Origin: Arion vulgaris
Lineage: Eukaryota > Mollusca > Gastropoda > Stylommatophora > Arionidae
Assembly (NCBI GenBank): GCA_020796225.1
Contig: CM036759.1
Location: 2,913,782 to 2,977,781 of the forward strand
Length of the DNA: 64,000 bases
Direction: 5' to 3'
Shown: positions 11,390 to 22,300 of the stretch, piece by piece
Layout: each line of letters starts with the position of its first letter
Position numbering within the stretch: position 1 is the first letter of the stretch
Translations under genes and position numbers: made by a program
Notes under the pieces: model-generated
Seen by the model: the letters and a program-made list of their open reading frames with translations, nothing else
Databases searched by the model: none
Told to the model about the DNA's origin: nothing

Positions 11390-12910
11390 TCAAATAAGTT
11401 CTAAGCTTCCTTTACTGTCACAAATAATAATTCCTTCATTAGAAACATTATTTGTTGGTACGGATACTTTAAAATCATCAATTTTACTAATGCTAACACA
11501 AAATCTGTTGAGTTGTTGTTGTACTTGATGTTCCTGCTCTACTTCTAACAAATCAGTTGATGTGCATGCATCATGTTCTACAACTGATGGAAGAAATGTT
11601 GATTGCTTCTGTTTTGTCAGAGATTTTATCTGTGATGTTTCTTTCCTCTGTTTTTTAATTTTCTCTAAAACAATTGGTTGCCCTCGTGTTTTGCATGCTA
11701 TTGTATTTGGTGTGTGTGTTGTGTTCAATTTTCTTCGAACAAAATTTGTCAGTAATTTTTCTTCAACTATAGAAAGTGGTTGTGTAATTGGTTTACAAAG
11801 ACAGTCATGAATTTTCCTAATATCCAACACTGGTGTTGTTGAGGAATGAATCATGCGTGGAGTTGACATTGTCAATTGTAAATTGTTGTCATCAGTCACA
11901 TCATCATTCTGTACAGAAGTATTATTACTCTTAGAGCAAGACTGAATAAAATACACAGGTGGATTTGAGTGTTTAAGCTGAGTAGAATGCACAGGAAGAT
12001 CAGAAAGTTCAGGCTCAGTAGAACACACAGGAAGACTAGAAAGTTCAGGCTCAGTAGAACACACAGGAAGATTAGGAAGTTTAGGCTCAGTAGAACACAC
12101 AGGAAGATTAGAAAGTTTAGGCTCAGTAGGGCACACAGGAAGATTAGAAAGTTCAGGCTCAGTAGAATACACAGGAAGATTAGAAAGTTCAGGCTCAGTA
12201 GAACACACAGGAAGATTAGGAAGTTTAGGCTCAGTAGAACACACAGAAAGATTAGAAAGTTTAGGCTCAGTAGGGCACACAGGAAGATTAGAAAGTTCAG
12301 GCTCAGTAGAATGCAGAGGTGGATTCGAGAGTTCAAGCTGAGTAGAATGCACAGGTGGATCAGAGTGGTCAGACTGAGTAGAATACACAGGAAGGTCAGA
12401 AGGTTCAGGTGGATCAGAAAGTTCAGGCTTAACATGCACAGGTGGATCAAAGAGTTCAGGTGGATCAGAACATTCAGGTGGATCAGAAAGTTCAGGCTTA
12501 CAATACACAAGTGAATCAGAAAGTTCAGTTTCCAATTTAATTGTGGCCATTATTTGTGAATAATGAAAACATAGACTGCACTCATTTATACTGAGTTCAG
12601 AATTAAAACAAGTCCATATATTTCTTGTAGTAGCTGCTAAATGTTGGGCATTTTTTAAACAATTTTCTGATAGTGTTAATGTTATATGTTCAATTTTGTT
12701 TAAACATGTCAGACATATGAACGCTGGATGCTTGTTTGGCAAATCCTTATTTACATTGACTCCAAATACATAAAATATATCACCAATGTGTTCAATACAA
12801 AGTGCTGGTTTGGAGCTGTGTTGGTAATTTTTACTGGTCAACAGTTTCTCTCCACATATCCTACATAAATCCTGAATATTTGAGTTGTGCTTCTCAATTG
12901 TATGTTCCAT
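11390..12910 (-). CDS. RAG1-N-terminal-like zinc-module protein with internal repeats
   Basis: An intact 506-codon ORF on the minus strand. Residues 16-69 have spaced metal ligands: LCRICG (C16, C19), C38 and H41, H61, and CLTC (C66, C69). More cysteines follow at 84, 101, 111 and 114. This resembles the N-terminal zinc region of RAG1 and related invertebrate proteins; an insect ZAD domain is an alternative. Residues about 130-330 are degenerate 12-residue repeats (TEPELSNLPVCS), Pro/Ser/Glu-rich and probably disordered. The C-terminal third has a conserved-looking block, EEKLLTNFVRRKL then CKTRGQPIVLEKIKKQRK, rich in basic residues. The start is the first ATG of the ORF and no splicing is needed. 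I cannot give a function; DNA binding or a ubiquitin-related role are guesses. It may be a host gene or derived from a transposon. Confidence 0.6.
   Translation of the reverse strand: MEHTIEKHNSNIQDLCRICGEKLLTSKNYQHSSKPALCIEHIGDIFYVFGVNVNKDLPNKHPAFICLTCLNKIEHITLTLSENCLKNAQHLAATTRNIWTCFNSELSINECSLCFHYSQIMATIKLETELSDSLVYCKPELSDPPECSDPPELFDPPVHVKPELSDPPEPSDLPVYSTQSDHSDPPVHSTQLELSNPPLHSTEPELSNLPVCPTEPKLSNLSVCSTEPKLPNLPVCSTEPELSNLPVYSTEPELSNLPVCPTEPKLSNLPVCSTEPKLPNLPVCSTEPELSSLPVCSTEPELSDLPVHSTQLKHSNPPVYFIQSCSKSNNTSVQNDDVTDDNNLQLTMSTPRMIHSSTTPVLDIRKIHDCLCKPITQPLSIVEEKLLTNFVRRKLNTTHTPNTIACKTRGQPIVLEKIKKQRKETSQIKSLTKQKQSTFLPSVVEHDACTSTDLLEVEQEHQVQQQLNRFCVSISKIDDFKVSVPTNNVSNEGIIICDSKGSLELI
11960..12530. 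repeat. Coding minisatellite, 36-bp unit, about 15 copies
   Basis: The unit contains GGCTCAGTAGAACACACAGG. The period is a multiple of three, so it adds 12 residues per unit to the minus-strand protein. The same period keeps two other frames open (+ 11969-12514 and another minus frame), which are shadows. Copies near 12400-12500 are more diverged. Confidence 0.95.
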
Positions 12911-13019
12911 ATTGATGTAGGTGGCAATGATGAAGTAGTATCTCTCACAGCAGTCAAAAATTAAACGTCACAGAAGATTTTGGCAAAACAAAGTCAAGAT
13001 TAACCTGCAATAGATACAT

Positions 13020-13987
13020 ATAGAATTATTAGTTAGTACCAGACTATACTTTGTCACAAAGATCAGTTGTGGCTAAATAAGGAAATTTAAACTACAAAAC
13101 TTCAAGACATAAACTGTCTTCAAATGGACAAAGAATACATGATTGCAAAGGCAGGAAGACCATGTTCGTGGAGTGCTATGTACAAAGATTGAAATATGTT
13201 CAGAAATACTTGTTTTCTTTACATTCAGATTAATATATTCTGTACCTAGTGCCAAGATTATCTGTTAAAATAATCCAACTGCTGTACACTCTGCTAGGAA
13301 TTATTTCATGTACAATTAGTGCTCAACTTATATTAATGCATTCTGATCCAAATTCTGATTTGTAATCTACTTCAAAGCTTTATATTCCTACATCATGGTC
13401 TGATCGAGAGTTTGGTAAAATTAGTTAATTTGATCAAATGTATACAGCTTTCTGGTTTGTTACCTAATCTTAGAAAATAATTTACCATGGCAACAAGTGA
13501 TAGCATAGGAAAGAGTATTTGCACACCTCTTCTAATTGTTAAACAGACAGACTCAGTATTTCAAATACTGTGGAAAAACTTTGAAGAGCTAAACATCTTC
13601 TCATGTGGTCTGGAAGATTAAAAAAGTGTGTCTAGTGCCAAAAGTTGATAATTAATTTTGTATGCAAGACGCAGCAACAGATGCAAATCAAATTCTCCAC
13701 TATGCCCTAAATACAATGTATTGCTTGAGGACGACGTATCAATGGAAACAGACCTACAGGTCTGAAGTGGTCAGACTGGATCATATCAGATATGGAGAAA
13801 ACCGTTGAGAGTCTGCAGTAGTATTGAATAAACATGTGATATGGAAAAGAACATGTATATGGCGGCAGTATTACAAAAGCAAGAAAAATGGTAATTAAAT
13901 ATGTAAATCAAAATGACAACATTCGCGCTTCTGCCCTGTCCCTAGGGCTTCAAGAAAACATTTTAATTTAACATATACAAACACGAA
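13020..13987. other. No recognisable feature
   Basis: AT-rich sequence upstream of the minus-strand zinc protein. It may contain that gene's promoter, but I see no distinct element. Confidence 0.4.
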
Positions 13988-14252
13988 ATAAACTTCTTCG
14001 AAAGCTCCATTTCGACCACCTTGTTAAACACCCGTTCTAATCTGTATATGTGATCCAAGCCTAAGAGCGATTGTACATTGTGCCAGTTATCATGCAATCC
14101 GATTTCTGCGACGCTTTTTATTTACTAGTGTAGCTTTCCTAGGCTCCTACCTCAGTCGTCTCTTACATGCCTTGTAGATCGGAGAGTGTGTGTTACTGTT
14201 TCTACATTCTTTGCTACTCTTCTTGTAAACCCTGGCAACACACAGTCAGTTG
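13988..14252 (-). mobile_element. SINE A copy
   Basis: Diverged minus-strand copy of the roughly 250-bp SINE whose clean copies lie at 18509-18761 and 46918-47156. Shared landmarks are CCTAAGAGCGATTGTACATT, ATTTCTGCGACGCTTTTTAT and the TTCTTCGAA end. Confidence 0.8.
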
Positions 14253-15138
14253 AGTCAGGCGACGAAATCAACGCAAACTTTTACTTTTAGTACATCAACA
14301 TAGATCAAAAGTTAACAAATTATAATAAAGGCACTAAATTATACGACCTGGATCCGAGTTACTGTCGCGTTTGCAGACAATTTAGAAGAAAAAAACAGGC
14401 AGTGAAAGACATCATCACCATGTACGAAGCGAATAACAACTTCAGCAAGAGTCCGGTTCTTATGCCACTTTACTTATGAATGGCCTATGGCGCTCTAGAT
14501 TCTTTGCGTATGTCTATGTTACCCTGACGCTGTGAGTGTGAACTCTAGCCACCCATGATTATTGAAAGAAGAAAAAATGTATGATTGAAGATATTTTATG
14601 GTACACGCACAAATGTGTTACTTATTAGCTGTACCTGAGCAAAAATGTGCAAGATTGATGAATAAGCAGTGTTTACTCGACGACACGGCGGTCAGCACCA
14701 CAACAGACATTTGATTTGTGCAAATAGTAACTATTCACTACTCGAATACCTGTTTTCACCTGGATCCGAATAGATTCTGAAAATGGTGGCATATCCTTTA
14801 CAGGACTTAGCTTCTTCTTCTTCTTCTTCTCGAATCCTGTATGCCTCACAGCGTCAGGTCAGGAAGAGATTTCTAAAACGGGCCCTAGTATGCGCTTCGT
14901 AGATAGTCTCTTTCGTCGTCTCTGTTATCTCTGAGGTCCATCTTTAGCGTGTCCGGCCTTTTGCTTTGTACCCATTGTATCGGAGCAGCATTGCTCTTTG
15001 GGGTGCACTGTCTGATGGTAATCTGCTTACTTAGTTATCAACAGCAAACGAGTCGTCGATTTTCTAGGCACCACTTATACGTTCAGTAATTTGTAATTGC
15101 TTTCAGGACGATGAGGTCTATTTTTATCGTTGGCAGAA

Positions 15139-15278
15139 ATCAAATAAAGGCTTTTTGGTCAAAACGTTGCTCTGTATTGTCATTGTTTTTTTATTTTATA
15201 AAACTGCAATGCTTTGTTATTACGTGTTTCGCCAGTTAATATAGTTTTATTGCAGTCTACCCCTATCTCGTAAAAATC
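15139..15278 (+). mobile_element. Penelope-like element terminal fragment
   Basis: Matches the terminal regions at 28095-28205 and 54711-54852: AAAGGCTTTTTGGTC, ACGTTGCT, a T-rich stretch, TTTTATTGCAGTCT and a CTATCTCG end. The ribozyme-like core is degraded here (CAAAACG for CGAAACG). Confidence 0.7.
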
Positions 15279-15328
15279 AAAGGGAACTAATTTGCTTCCA
15301 AATATACCCGCCGCGGTGTTGGAACCAG

Positions 15329-15406
15329 AACACGTAATTACATAGTACTGTAGTTTTACAAATTACAAAAACAATGACAAAATACAGCAACGTTTCGACC
15401 AACAAG
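15329..15406 (-). mobile_element. 78-bp Penelope-like end with 11-bp target duplication
   Basis: The insert, read on the minus strand, begins TTGGTCGAAACGTTGCTGTA and ends ACGTGTT. It is flanked by GTTGGAACCAG at 15318-15328 and 15407-15417. It is a severely 5'-truncated insertion placed inside SINE D. Confidence 0.8.
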
Positions 15407-15449
15407 GTTGGAACCAGGTACGCTTGTGTAGCTCACTACCGCTTAAGCT

Positions 15450-16499
15450 ACAGACGCACACGAATAAATTCTAGGTAATATAATTATGGCAATGCAAAAC
15501 AATAGGAAAACAGATTATATAGCCTATGTACTCGAGATAGATCACGTACTACCCTCCACTCTTGGGGAAATTAACTTGCTAGTCACAAACTTTTATTAAT
15601 AAACGATTTTATTTATGCATATTTTCTCAGTTACTCAATGAGTATGCTCAGGAAGATTGAAACAGGCAGGGCTCAGAGACAATGGTTGAAGCCGCTGAAG
15701 AGAAGACAAAAATCAGTTTTATATTTGTGCCAGCGCGTGCAGATGTAAGGGGATATGAACGCGCCGCTAGACTTGCAGGTATGGCTGCTGTTTAAAAATA
15801 CGGACGAGCACTGGACCAGGCTGATATTATGAATTCCCTAAGAGAGAGAGAGGACGAGTAAATGATTAAAGAATCGGTGGTGAATATACAGCCTTAACCA
15901 GACTGCAAGAATATCAAGTCAAATGTTATGTAGCTAGACAAGAGCACTATACTGGTAGCCAAAGATGAATAGTAAACCAAGTTTCAGCATGTTGTTGCAT
16001 ATGAGCGTTTCATGTAGCATCACCACTACATATGAGTTTGTCCAGAATGTTATTGTATTTTTGTATTATTTTATTATTCTTGTCTCGTATAATGCTTTAA
16101 CTATTTTAGAAGCTTCTTGTTGAACACTGGACTGCTTGATGATAAGAGTCCAAAGTACCATACGACTACCTTAAGACTAGTTATCAATGAAAATATCGCA
16201 TGCTAATAGCTAACAATCACTAAGTAACGTTCGAGTAATGATTAGTTGTTGCAAAAGAAACGAGCTGTCAAACTTACTTCACCCAAGCCACTAGAGCAGC
16301 GCAAGACAAAAACAGAAAACCACGACACTACACAGCAACCTTGTAGCCAAGTGCCGATAAAAGAAGAAGAACGAGCTGTTACCAATATATAATAGTAACT
16401 GAAATGATCTTTACTAACCGGCATGCACTGCGTAAAAAAAAAGTATCGTTTGAGAAAATAGAGAAAGGTGGGGGGCACTTCAACGGCGCGCTAAATCAA
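15450..16499. other. No recognisable gene
   Basis: AT-rich sequence with no ORF resembling a known protein. A GAAGAAGAACG stretch near 16360 looks like a SINE tail, but the body is too diverged to call. Confidence 0.4.
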
Positions 16500-17046
16500 T
16501 GTAAATATCATCATCAAATAGCTTGTCCTGAGCAGAACATTGCCACCCCAACAGTACTCCGGAATTTCTCTCTCATAGACCAGATGTCCCGCCTCTGCAG
16601 CCGTCATGTTCAAACCATCGGTTACATCATTAATCTATCTTCTCCGTGGTTTTCCTAATCTTCTCTTTGCCGGTATGCCTCCTTCCATGATGGTCTTCTC
16701 CAGCCCTTCGTGTCTTTTTATTTATCCAAAATATCTCAAATTTCTCTTTCGTATTTGTAGTATCAGCCAGTTTTCTTTGATTTGGAGTTCTTTCTGGATA
16801 GATCTATTTGTTCTCTTCTCTGTCCATGATATACGAAGGGGTCTGTATGACTTATATTCAAAAGCACATATATGTTTTTTCACTGCCTCATTAAATGTCC
16901 ATGCTTCCCACCCATACGTTGCCACTGGGAATATGCATGCTCTTAGTATTCTGATCTTTGTTTTTCTATCAGGTGCGTTCCATATTGTTTTGAGTTGTTT
17001 AATTTTTTGTAAAGCCATGTTTGTTCTTCTTTTAATTTCCTTCATC
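16500..17046 (-). pseudogene. LINE (family D) C-terminal fragment
   Basis: Reading the minus strand: RKTKIRILRACIFPVATYGW, EAWTFNEAVKKHICAFEY, RISWTEKRTN and further post-RT sequence down to about 16500, with frameshifts. The copy at 44290-44965 is collinear and lets the boundaries be seen. Confidence 0.8.
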
Positions 17047-17050
17047 CCAT

Positions 17051-17197
17051 TTCCATCTGTTGTTAGCTGGGAACCAAGCTATTCAAAACTGTTCACATTT
17101 CCATCTGTTGTTAGCAGTGAACTCAAGCTGTTCAAAACTGTTCACATTTCCATCTGTTGTTAGCTGGGAACCAAGCTGTTCAAAACTGTTCACGTTG
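17051..17197. repeat. Tandem repeat, 48-49 bp x3
   Basis: CCATCTGTTGTTAGC recurs at 17053, 17101 and 17150. The array starts exactly where the LINE D fragment fades. Confidence 0.9.
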
Positions 17198-17589
17198 TAA
17201 ATAAGTATAACAGGTATTTGGCGGATCAGGAAGAAAAAAAAATTGCCCTGCACTGAAGTAGAACCACTGCACTTATTTCTCTTGGCGATCATTTCCTAGC
17301 CATAAAGACGAGCATTTTTAAGACCACGAACAGCAAACTCTCCAAAAAATAGAGCCTCGTTTTGTGGTGTCTGTCCAACAGCGTCGACTACACAACATGG
17401 ATAATCTGGTCCGATTCCAACTAATCAATGTAAATGTGACGCTGTGTAAGAAGTACATAATAAATATTCTGAACAAACTACAAACGTAAAAATTATGTTC
17501 TAAAAAAATGCAAACAAATACTATGTAAACAAGTCCTTGTTAATGAAAACTAAGAACATATAAACAAAACTATTATTGAATGCTGTGAG
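17198..17589. other. No recognisable feature
   Basis: AT-rich, no supported ORF. Confidence 0.4.
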
Positions 17590-18336
17590 CTCCACCTTTG
17601 ATTGTCCCAATCAAACTACAAGGCAGCAGTAGTTCCCTGCGAGCGGAAACGCGCACTGGTTTTATCTCTGCTGGGCTTTCCAGTTGTTCTGCACATTCGG
17701 GTGGGACGCACACCTCGTGCCTACCCCTCGGTAGGGCCCAGTATGGCATCGCCAGCGTGCGTGCTCGCTTTGCGATGGTGTCTGGTCACCATCAGTTTTC
17801 ACCGTGCTCACGTTTGTCTGAGGTTTCTGGGGCTTATAATCGTGCCCCCATCCCTGTGATAGGAGACCGAGTTCCGCCCTATGTGGACCCACGTGCAGTT
17901 CAACTCGACTCCCAACATACTCATCGGCTCAAGAGAGAGGGCTCAAGAGAAAACATGCGCGGGCTCCGAATTTCGCCACGCGTGGGTCAATATCTCTTCG
18001 ATGGCTTTAATGCGTGCCCCCATCCCTGTGATAGGAGCCCGAGTTCCGCCCTATGTGGACCCACGTGCAGTTCAACTCGACTACCAGCATACTCATCACC
18101 TCAAGAGAGAGAGGGCTCAAGAGAGAGCATGCACGGGCTCCGAATTTCGCCCCGCGTGGGTCAACGTCTCTTCGATGACCCACGGCATTTGCCCTCTTAG
18201 CCAGACCGGAACTACCGTCTATTTCCAGGGTCACCACGTGGAGGTGAGGGCATGGGATTAGCACCAGCTCGCTAATCCTGGTGCGCCGTTGTTTTCTTGC
18301 GCCTTTGATCCCAATCAATCAATCAATCAATCGGGG
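17590..18336 (+). mobile_element. GC-rich dispersed element G, with internal duplication
   Basis: About 740 bp, clearly more GC-rich than its surroundings. It shares AACTACAAGGCAG, TTCCCTGCGAG and CTTAGCCAGAC with the copy at 41640-42350. About 172 bp is tandemly duplicated within it (17835-18005 and 18007-18180). It ends after a hairpin (18256-18277), GCGCCTTTGATCCC and a (CAAT)n tail at 18308-18334, as expected of a retroposed element. Its ORFs (up to 200 codons) are not shared between copies and I do not call a protein. Confidence 0.65.
18256..18277 (+). other. Element G 3' hairpin, copy 2
   Basis: Stem GATTAGC / GCTAATC, with an A-C mismatch as the eighth pair and loop CCAGCT. Compare copies at 18934 and 42293. 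Confidence 0.7.
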
Positions 18337-18508
18337 CGACGATAACGAAGCCGTTAACACGCTTTGCTAGTAACCACGCGCGGCGGACATTCTGTGATTC
18401 GATGCCAACTTGGGCAAACAATTTTCGATGTGGACATAAAGTACATAGTGTGACTACATGTTGCATTATTCTTTACTTGGGAATCTCAATGACAAGTCAA
18501 GTACCTCT

Positions 18509-18761
18509 TCTTCTTTGAACGCTCCATATCGACCACTTGTTAACCACTCTGTGTGATTTGTATGTGATCTGAGCCTAAGAGCGATTGTACTTTGTGCCAG
18601 TTATGCGCCTACAAGTACGCCAGCACATCCGATTTCTGAGCTGCTTTTTATTTACTAGGGTAGCTTCCTAGGGCCTACATCAGTCGCCTATTACGACATG
18701 CATTGTAGGTCGCAGTGGTTCTATTCTTTGCTTCCTTGCGGGCCCCGGCACGACACGGACA
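18509..18761 (-). mobile_element. SINE A copy with 11-bp target duplication
   Basis: A complete minus-strand copy flanked by CAAGTACCTCT at 18498-18508 and 18762-18772. It lies within SINE E sequence, which resumes at 18771. Confidence 0.85.
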
Positions 18762-18772
18762 CAAGTACCTCT

Positions 18773-18990
18773 GAAGTTGGAGTAAAGTTCGTCTGAATGG
18801 CGAGAGACACTGTTGATAAGGAAAAGCAAGCCTTCACGCAAAAATCAATCAGATGTGCCATAATTAGGCGCCCCGACTCCGTCTGAATTTAAAGCGGACA
18901 CAGGGCCACCCCGTGGAGGTGGGGTAGGTTCTTGGTCAGTGCCAGCTCACTGACCCTGGCGCCACTTTATATTCTACCTGCGCCTGCGGC
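18773..18990 (+). mobile_element. SINE E fragment joined to element G 3' end
   Basis: 18773-18870 matches the SINE E copies at 33980 and 43150 (GTCTGAATGGCGAGAGACAC, AGCAAGCCTTCACGC). 18895-18990 matches the 3' end of element G (GGTGGGGTAGGTTCTTG, hairpin, CCTGGCGC). Confidence 0.65.
18934..18955 (+). other. Element G 3' hairpin, copy 3
   Basis: Perfect 8-bp stem GGTCAGTG / CACTGACC with loop CCAGCT. It differs from copy 1 (42293) by two compensated pairs. Confidence 0.75.
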
Positions 18991-19351
18991 CCCATTGTCA
19001 TTAGCTGCTATTCATCAATTATTGTATAAACATCAATTGGAAGAGATCCTTTGTACAACTTATTAAGTACTATTAAGTTTTATCTATACCAGCTGCAGCA
19101 AGTTATTGAGGGTCACACTCACCACTCGGCAAGGTCTTAGATGTCATTATGCTTGATCTCCATCTCTGATGCTGGACAAGTCTATAATCTATCTGCTTTT
19201 TTTTTGGGTTTTCCTATTAGGTGATATCCAAGTGAAACGTCTTATCGTAGGTGTTGCCAAAACATTGTATGCGTGTGTGTGTGTGTCATACCAGGTCAGT
19301 TCCAGTGAAAAGTAATTATAATCACAAGAGAGTTCTACATAATCAATCAAG

Positions 19352-19375
19352 ATGGAAACTATATTTCACGAAAAG
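19352..19375 (+). CDS. ATXN3: ATXN3 coding exon 1
   Basis: Encodes METIFHEK and ends in phase 0 before GTGAG. The ATG matches the usual ataxin-3 start. Intron 1 is 5,850 bp. Confidence 0.88.
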
Positions 19376-22300
19376 GTGAGTTTAATTATGGGAAATAGTT
19401 GTGCAGCGTTATATGTTTACAGATATTTAAGATGGAACATTTTATATTAGTACCAGCCTAGAACCATTTATATTTTGTGATTAGTAGACGATTAAACCAA
19501 GCCAAATGGCTCATAGTTTCATGTTACCTTAATGTCGATAACCGGTAAGTAATATGCTGCAGATTTGAGATTATGCTTCGATTCACATCATTCAGTAAAC
19601 TAACATTATTAATTATTATTTATAATATATTTATTACATTACACGACAATGAACTGAAAACGAATATTGATGTTGCTGAAATCTTACATGTCATGTTAGT
19701 CGATTGATATATTTAGGTCAGCTTTTTATTTAGTCGACCTAAAGAGACACTGAAACGAACTTTGCTGAGAGAGTCAGAGGCATGAAATATCGGTCTCAGT
19801 TCCATCATGAGCGAGTTGCCCAGGATAGAGCGGTATAGAGAAATTACTTGCATGCCCTATGTAACGTATAACGGTACGAGAGGAATTATTATTATTTATT
19901 TTATTTAGTATACACATCATGGACAATGAATGAATAAATATTCAATAAGAATGATCATTAAAAAAAATTGGTGATTGGTCCAATGATTGTTGGAAGCCAC
20001 AGACTCGACAGCGATGTGGTGTTACAGAAGAAGACTGAAAATTCTATGGACAGTGAAGCAAACAAATTAGGAGGATTTAAATCAGGCCTGCACACAAAGA
20101 AATCTTATCAAAAGAATAAGAATCCGACAATCAAGGTTCTTCGGGCATATAATGCGAAGAGACGGTTTAGTTTAGAACATTTGGTGACAACAGGTAAAAT
20201 TCAGGGAAGGAGAGATTGCGGAAGACAGAGGGAGAAGATGTTGGATGGCCTGACATCATGGTTCAACACGATCGACGTCAGAACTGATTACATGCACCAA
20301 ACAGAGAGTTGTGGAGAGACATGATCACCTACACCGGCAGGCGTGGCACTTGATTGATTGATGTATACACAGTTATAATCAGGATCTGAGTCTCAAGTGT
20401 CTGAAGCACTTGAAGATCAAAACTCAGTCATACCCAGAGTGGTGCTTCATATAATCATAGTTTATCTCTCGTATGTATTTGTATGAAGCAGAAAAAACAC
20501 TTTCAAATGTCCAACTCTAGAATCATTAAATTTGGACAAATTATTTGTGCAGGAATGTGTAGACTGTAGGCCAATGAGACTACTTTCATTACTTTCAACT
20601 CATTACTTGATGTTGTTTCTTTGCAAGTTTTGATTGAATTCTTGCAGACCCCTCCCCACATTATTTTACATTTTTGGGGTCTCTGGGGCTAAGTGGTTAA
20701 ACACTTGAGTTCATTGTTGGGGTCTCTGGGGCTAAGTGGTTAAACACTTGAGTTCATTGTTGGGGTCTCTGGGGCTAAGTGGTTAAACACTTGAGTTCAT
20801 TGTTGGGGTCTCTGGGGCTAAGTGGTTAAACACTTGAGTTCATTGTTGGGGTCTCTGGGGCTAAGTGGTTAAACACTTGAGTTCATTGTTGGTGTCTCTG
20901 GGGCTAAGTGGTTAAACACTTGAGTACATTGTTGGTGTCTCTGGGGCTAAGTGGTTAAACACTTGAGTACATTGTTGGTGTCTCTGGGGCTAAGTGGTTA
21001 AACACTTGAGTACATTGTTGGTGTCTCTGGGGCTAAGTGCTTAAACACTTGAGTACATTGTTGGTGTCTCTGGGGCTAAGTGGTTAAACACTTGAGTACA
21101 TTGTTGGTGTCTCTGGGGCTAAGTGGTTAAACACTTGAGTTCCACAAGTCATGGGTTTGAATCCAGGCTGAAGGATTCTATTTACAAGTGCATTTTTTTC
21201 AGAGACAGGATTGTTGCAGAAACTATGTATTTCATGCTTTCTAAACTTCCAACAGATGGCGTACTATTTATGCAGAGAGGGGCCGAGCCATATGGGGTCA
21301 AATCTGGTGTATATTAAACACTGTATACATTACAAAGCATGTTTAACTCTTTCCATGCCAGTTGCAGCACACTGCGCCACAGTGTATTTCTGTTGAACGC
21401 CATTCACAGTACACTGTGTCATTTGAGTTGTTTCCCCTTATACAAGTCTTTCTAGTTTTACTGCTACTATTTTTACTTCTACTACTTTTTTAACCTTGTT
21501 ATTCTAATAGGTTGTCCAGTTTTCTTCAAATTAGTATATAATAAGATATATATATATCTTATATATATATAATAATTTATATTATTGCGACTTAAATGCA
21601 CGCATAGGATCTGATCACCAGTCATGGCCAGTATGCCTGGGTCATCATGGCATTGGAAATATCAATGATAATGGTCAAAGACTGCTTGAATTCTGCTCCC
21701 AAAACAACATGTGTGTGACAAATACGTTTTTTCTGTCAAACACAGACACAGGGTGTCATGGTGCCACCCAAGATCAGGTCACTGGCACCAGCTTAATTTT
21801 GTACTCACAAGCAGACAACACCTCAACACAGTGAAAATCACACGTACTTTCCACAGCGCGACTGTGATACAGATCATGCACTAGTTATCAGCAAAGTCAA
21901 AATACTTCCAAGGAAAACCTATTCAACAAGAAGACCACCCAAACCCAAAGTCAGCGTCACCAAAATGGGGATGACAGAGAATAGGTAGACTTTCAGAAAG
22001 GCGTTTACTGCTCTGTGTGAGAATGAAATGGGAGAATGTAGCGTAGACGAAAAGTGGAACATTCTAAAATCTAACATATATGACTGTGCCATTGACTATT
22101 TTGGCACCAAGAAATTCTCCAACAAAGACTGGGTAGAACAAAATGAAACAACCCTAAGCCCTCTACTTGAGGAAAAGAAAAGAACTCTAATAAATTACAA
22201 AAATAAACCCTCGCAAAGTTCAAAGGACCATCTTCGACACACAAAATCAGTATTGCATCGAGAGTCAAGGAGGTGTGCAAATGAATACTGGTCAAATCTA

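Larger units (their letters stand above)
14785..15440 (-). mobile_element. SINE D copy broken by later insertions
   Basis: Segments at 14785-14808, 15055-15130, 15280-15328 and 15407-15440 line up in order with the SINE D copy at 37235-37740, including CACCACTTATACGTTCAGTA and GAGGTCTATTTTTA. Between them sit a roughly 220-bp insert with a (CTT)n tail (about 14808-15030) and two Penelope-type ends. The tRNA-like head is at 15407-15440 on the minus strand (TTAAGCGGTAGTGAGC). Confidence 0.6.

Noticed and set aside
11969..12514. A 181-codon + strand ORF and a 204-codon minus ORF over the 36-bp repeat
   Set aside because: Both are shadow frames of the coding minisatellite. The 506-codon frame extends far beyond the repeat on both sides and has the zinc ligands.
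16606..17163. A 185-codon hydrophobic + strand ORF
   Set aside because: It is antisense to a LINE D post-RT domain, which explains the sequence better.
17598..18261. ORFs of 200 and 126 codons in GC-rich element G
   Set aside because: Not conserved between element copies at 9000 and 42000; openness follows from GC content and a 172-bp duplication.
20675..21140. CRISPR-like regular repeats (also considered for the 26010, 47161 and 58400 arrays)
   Set aside because: Units are contiguous with no unique spacers, the context is a eukaryotic intron or intergenic region, and there are no cas genes.
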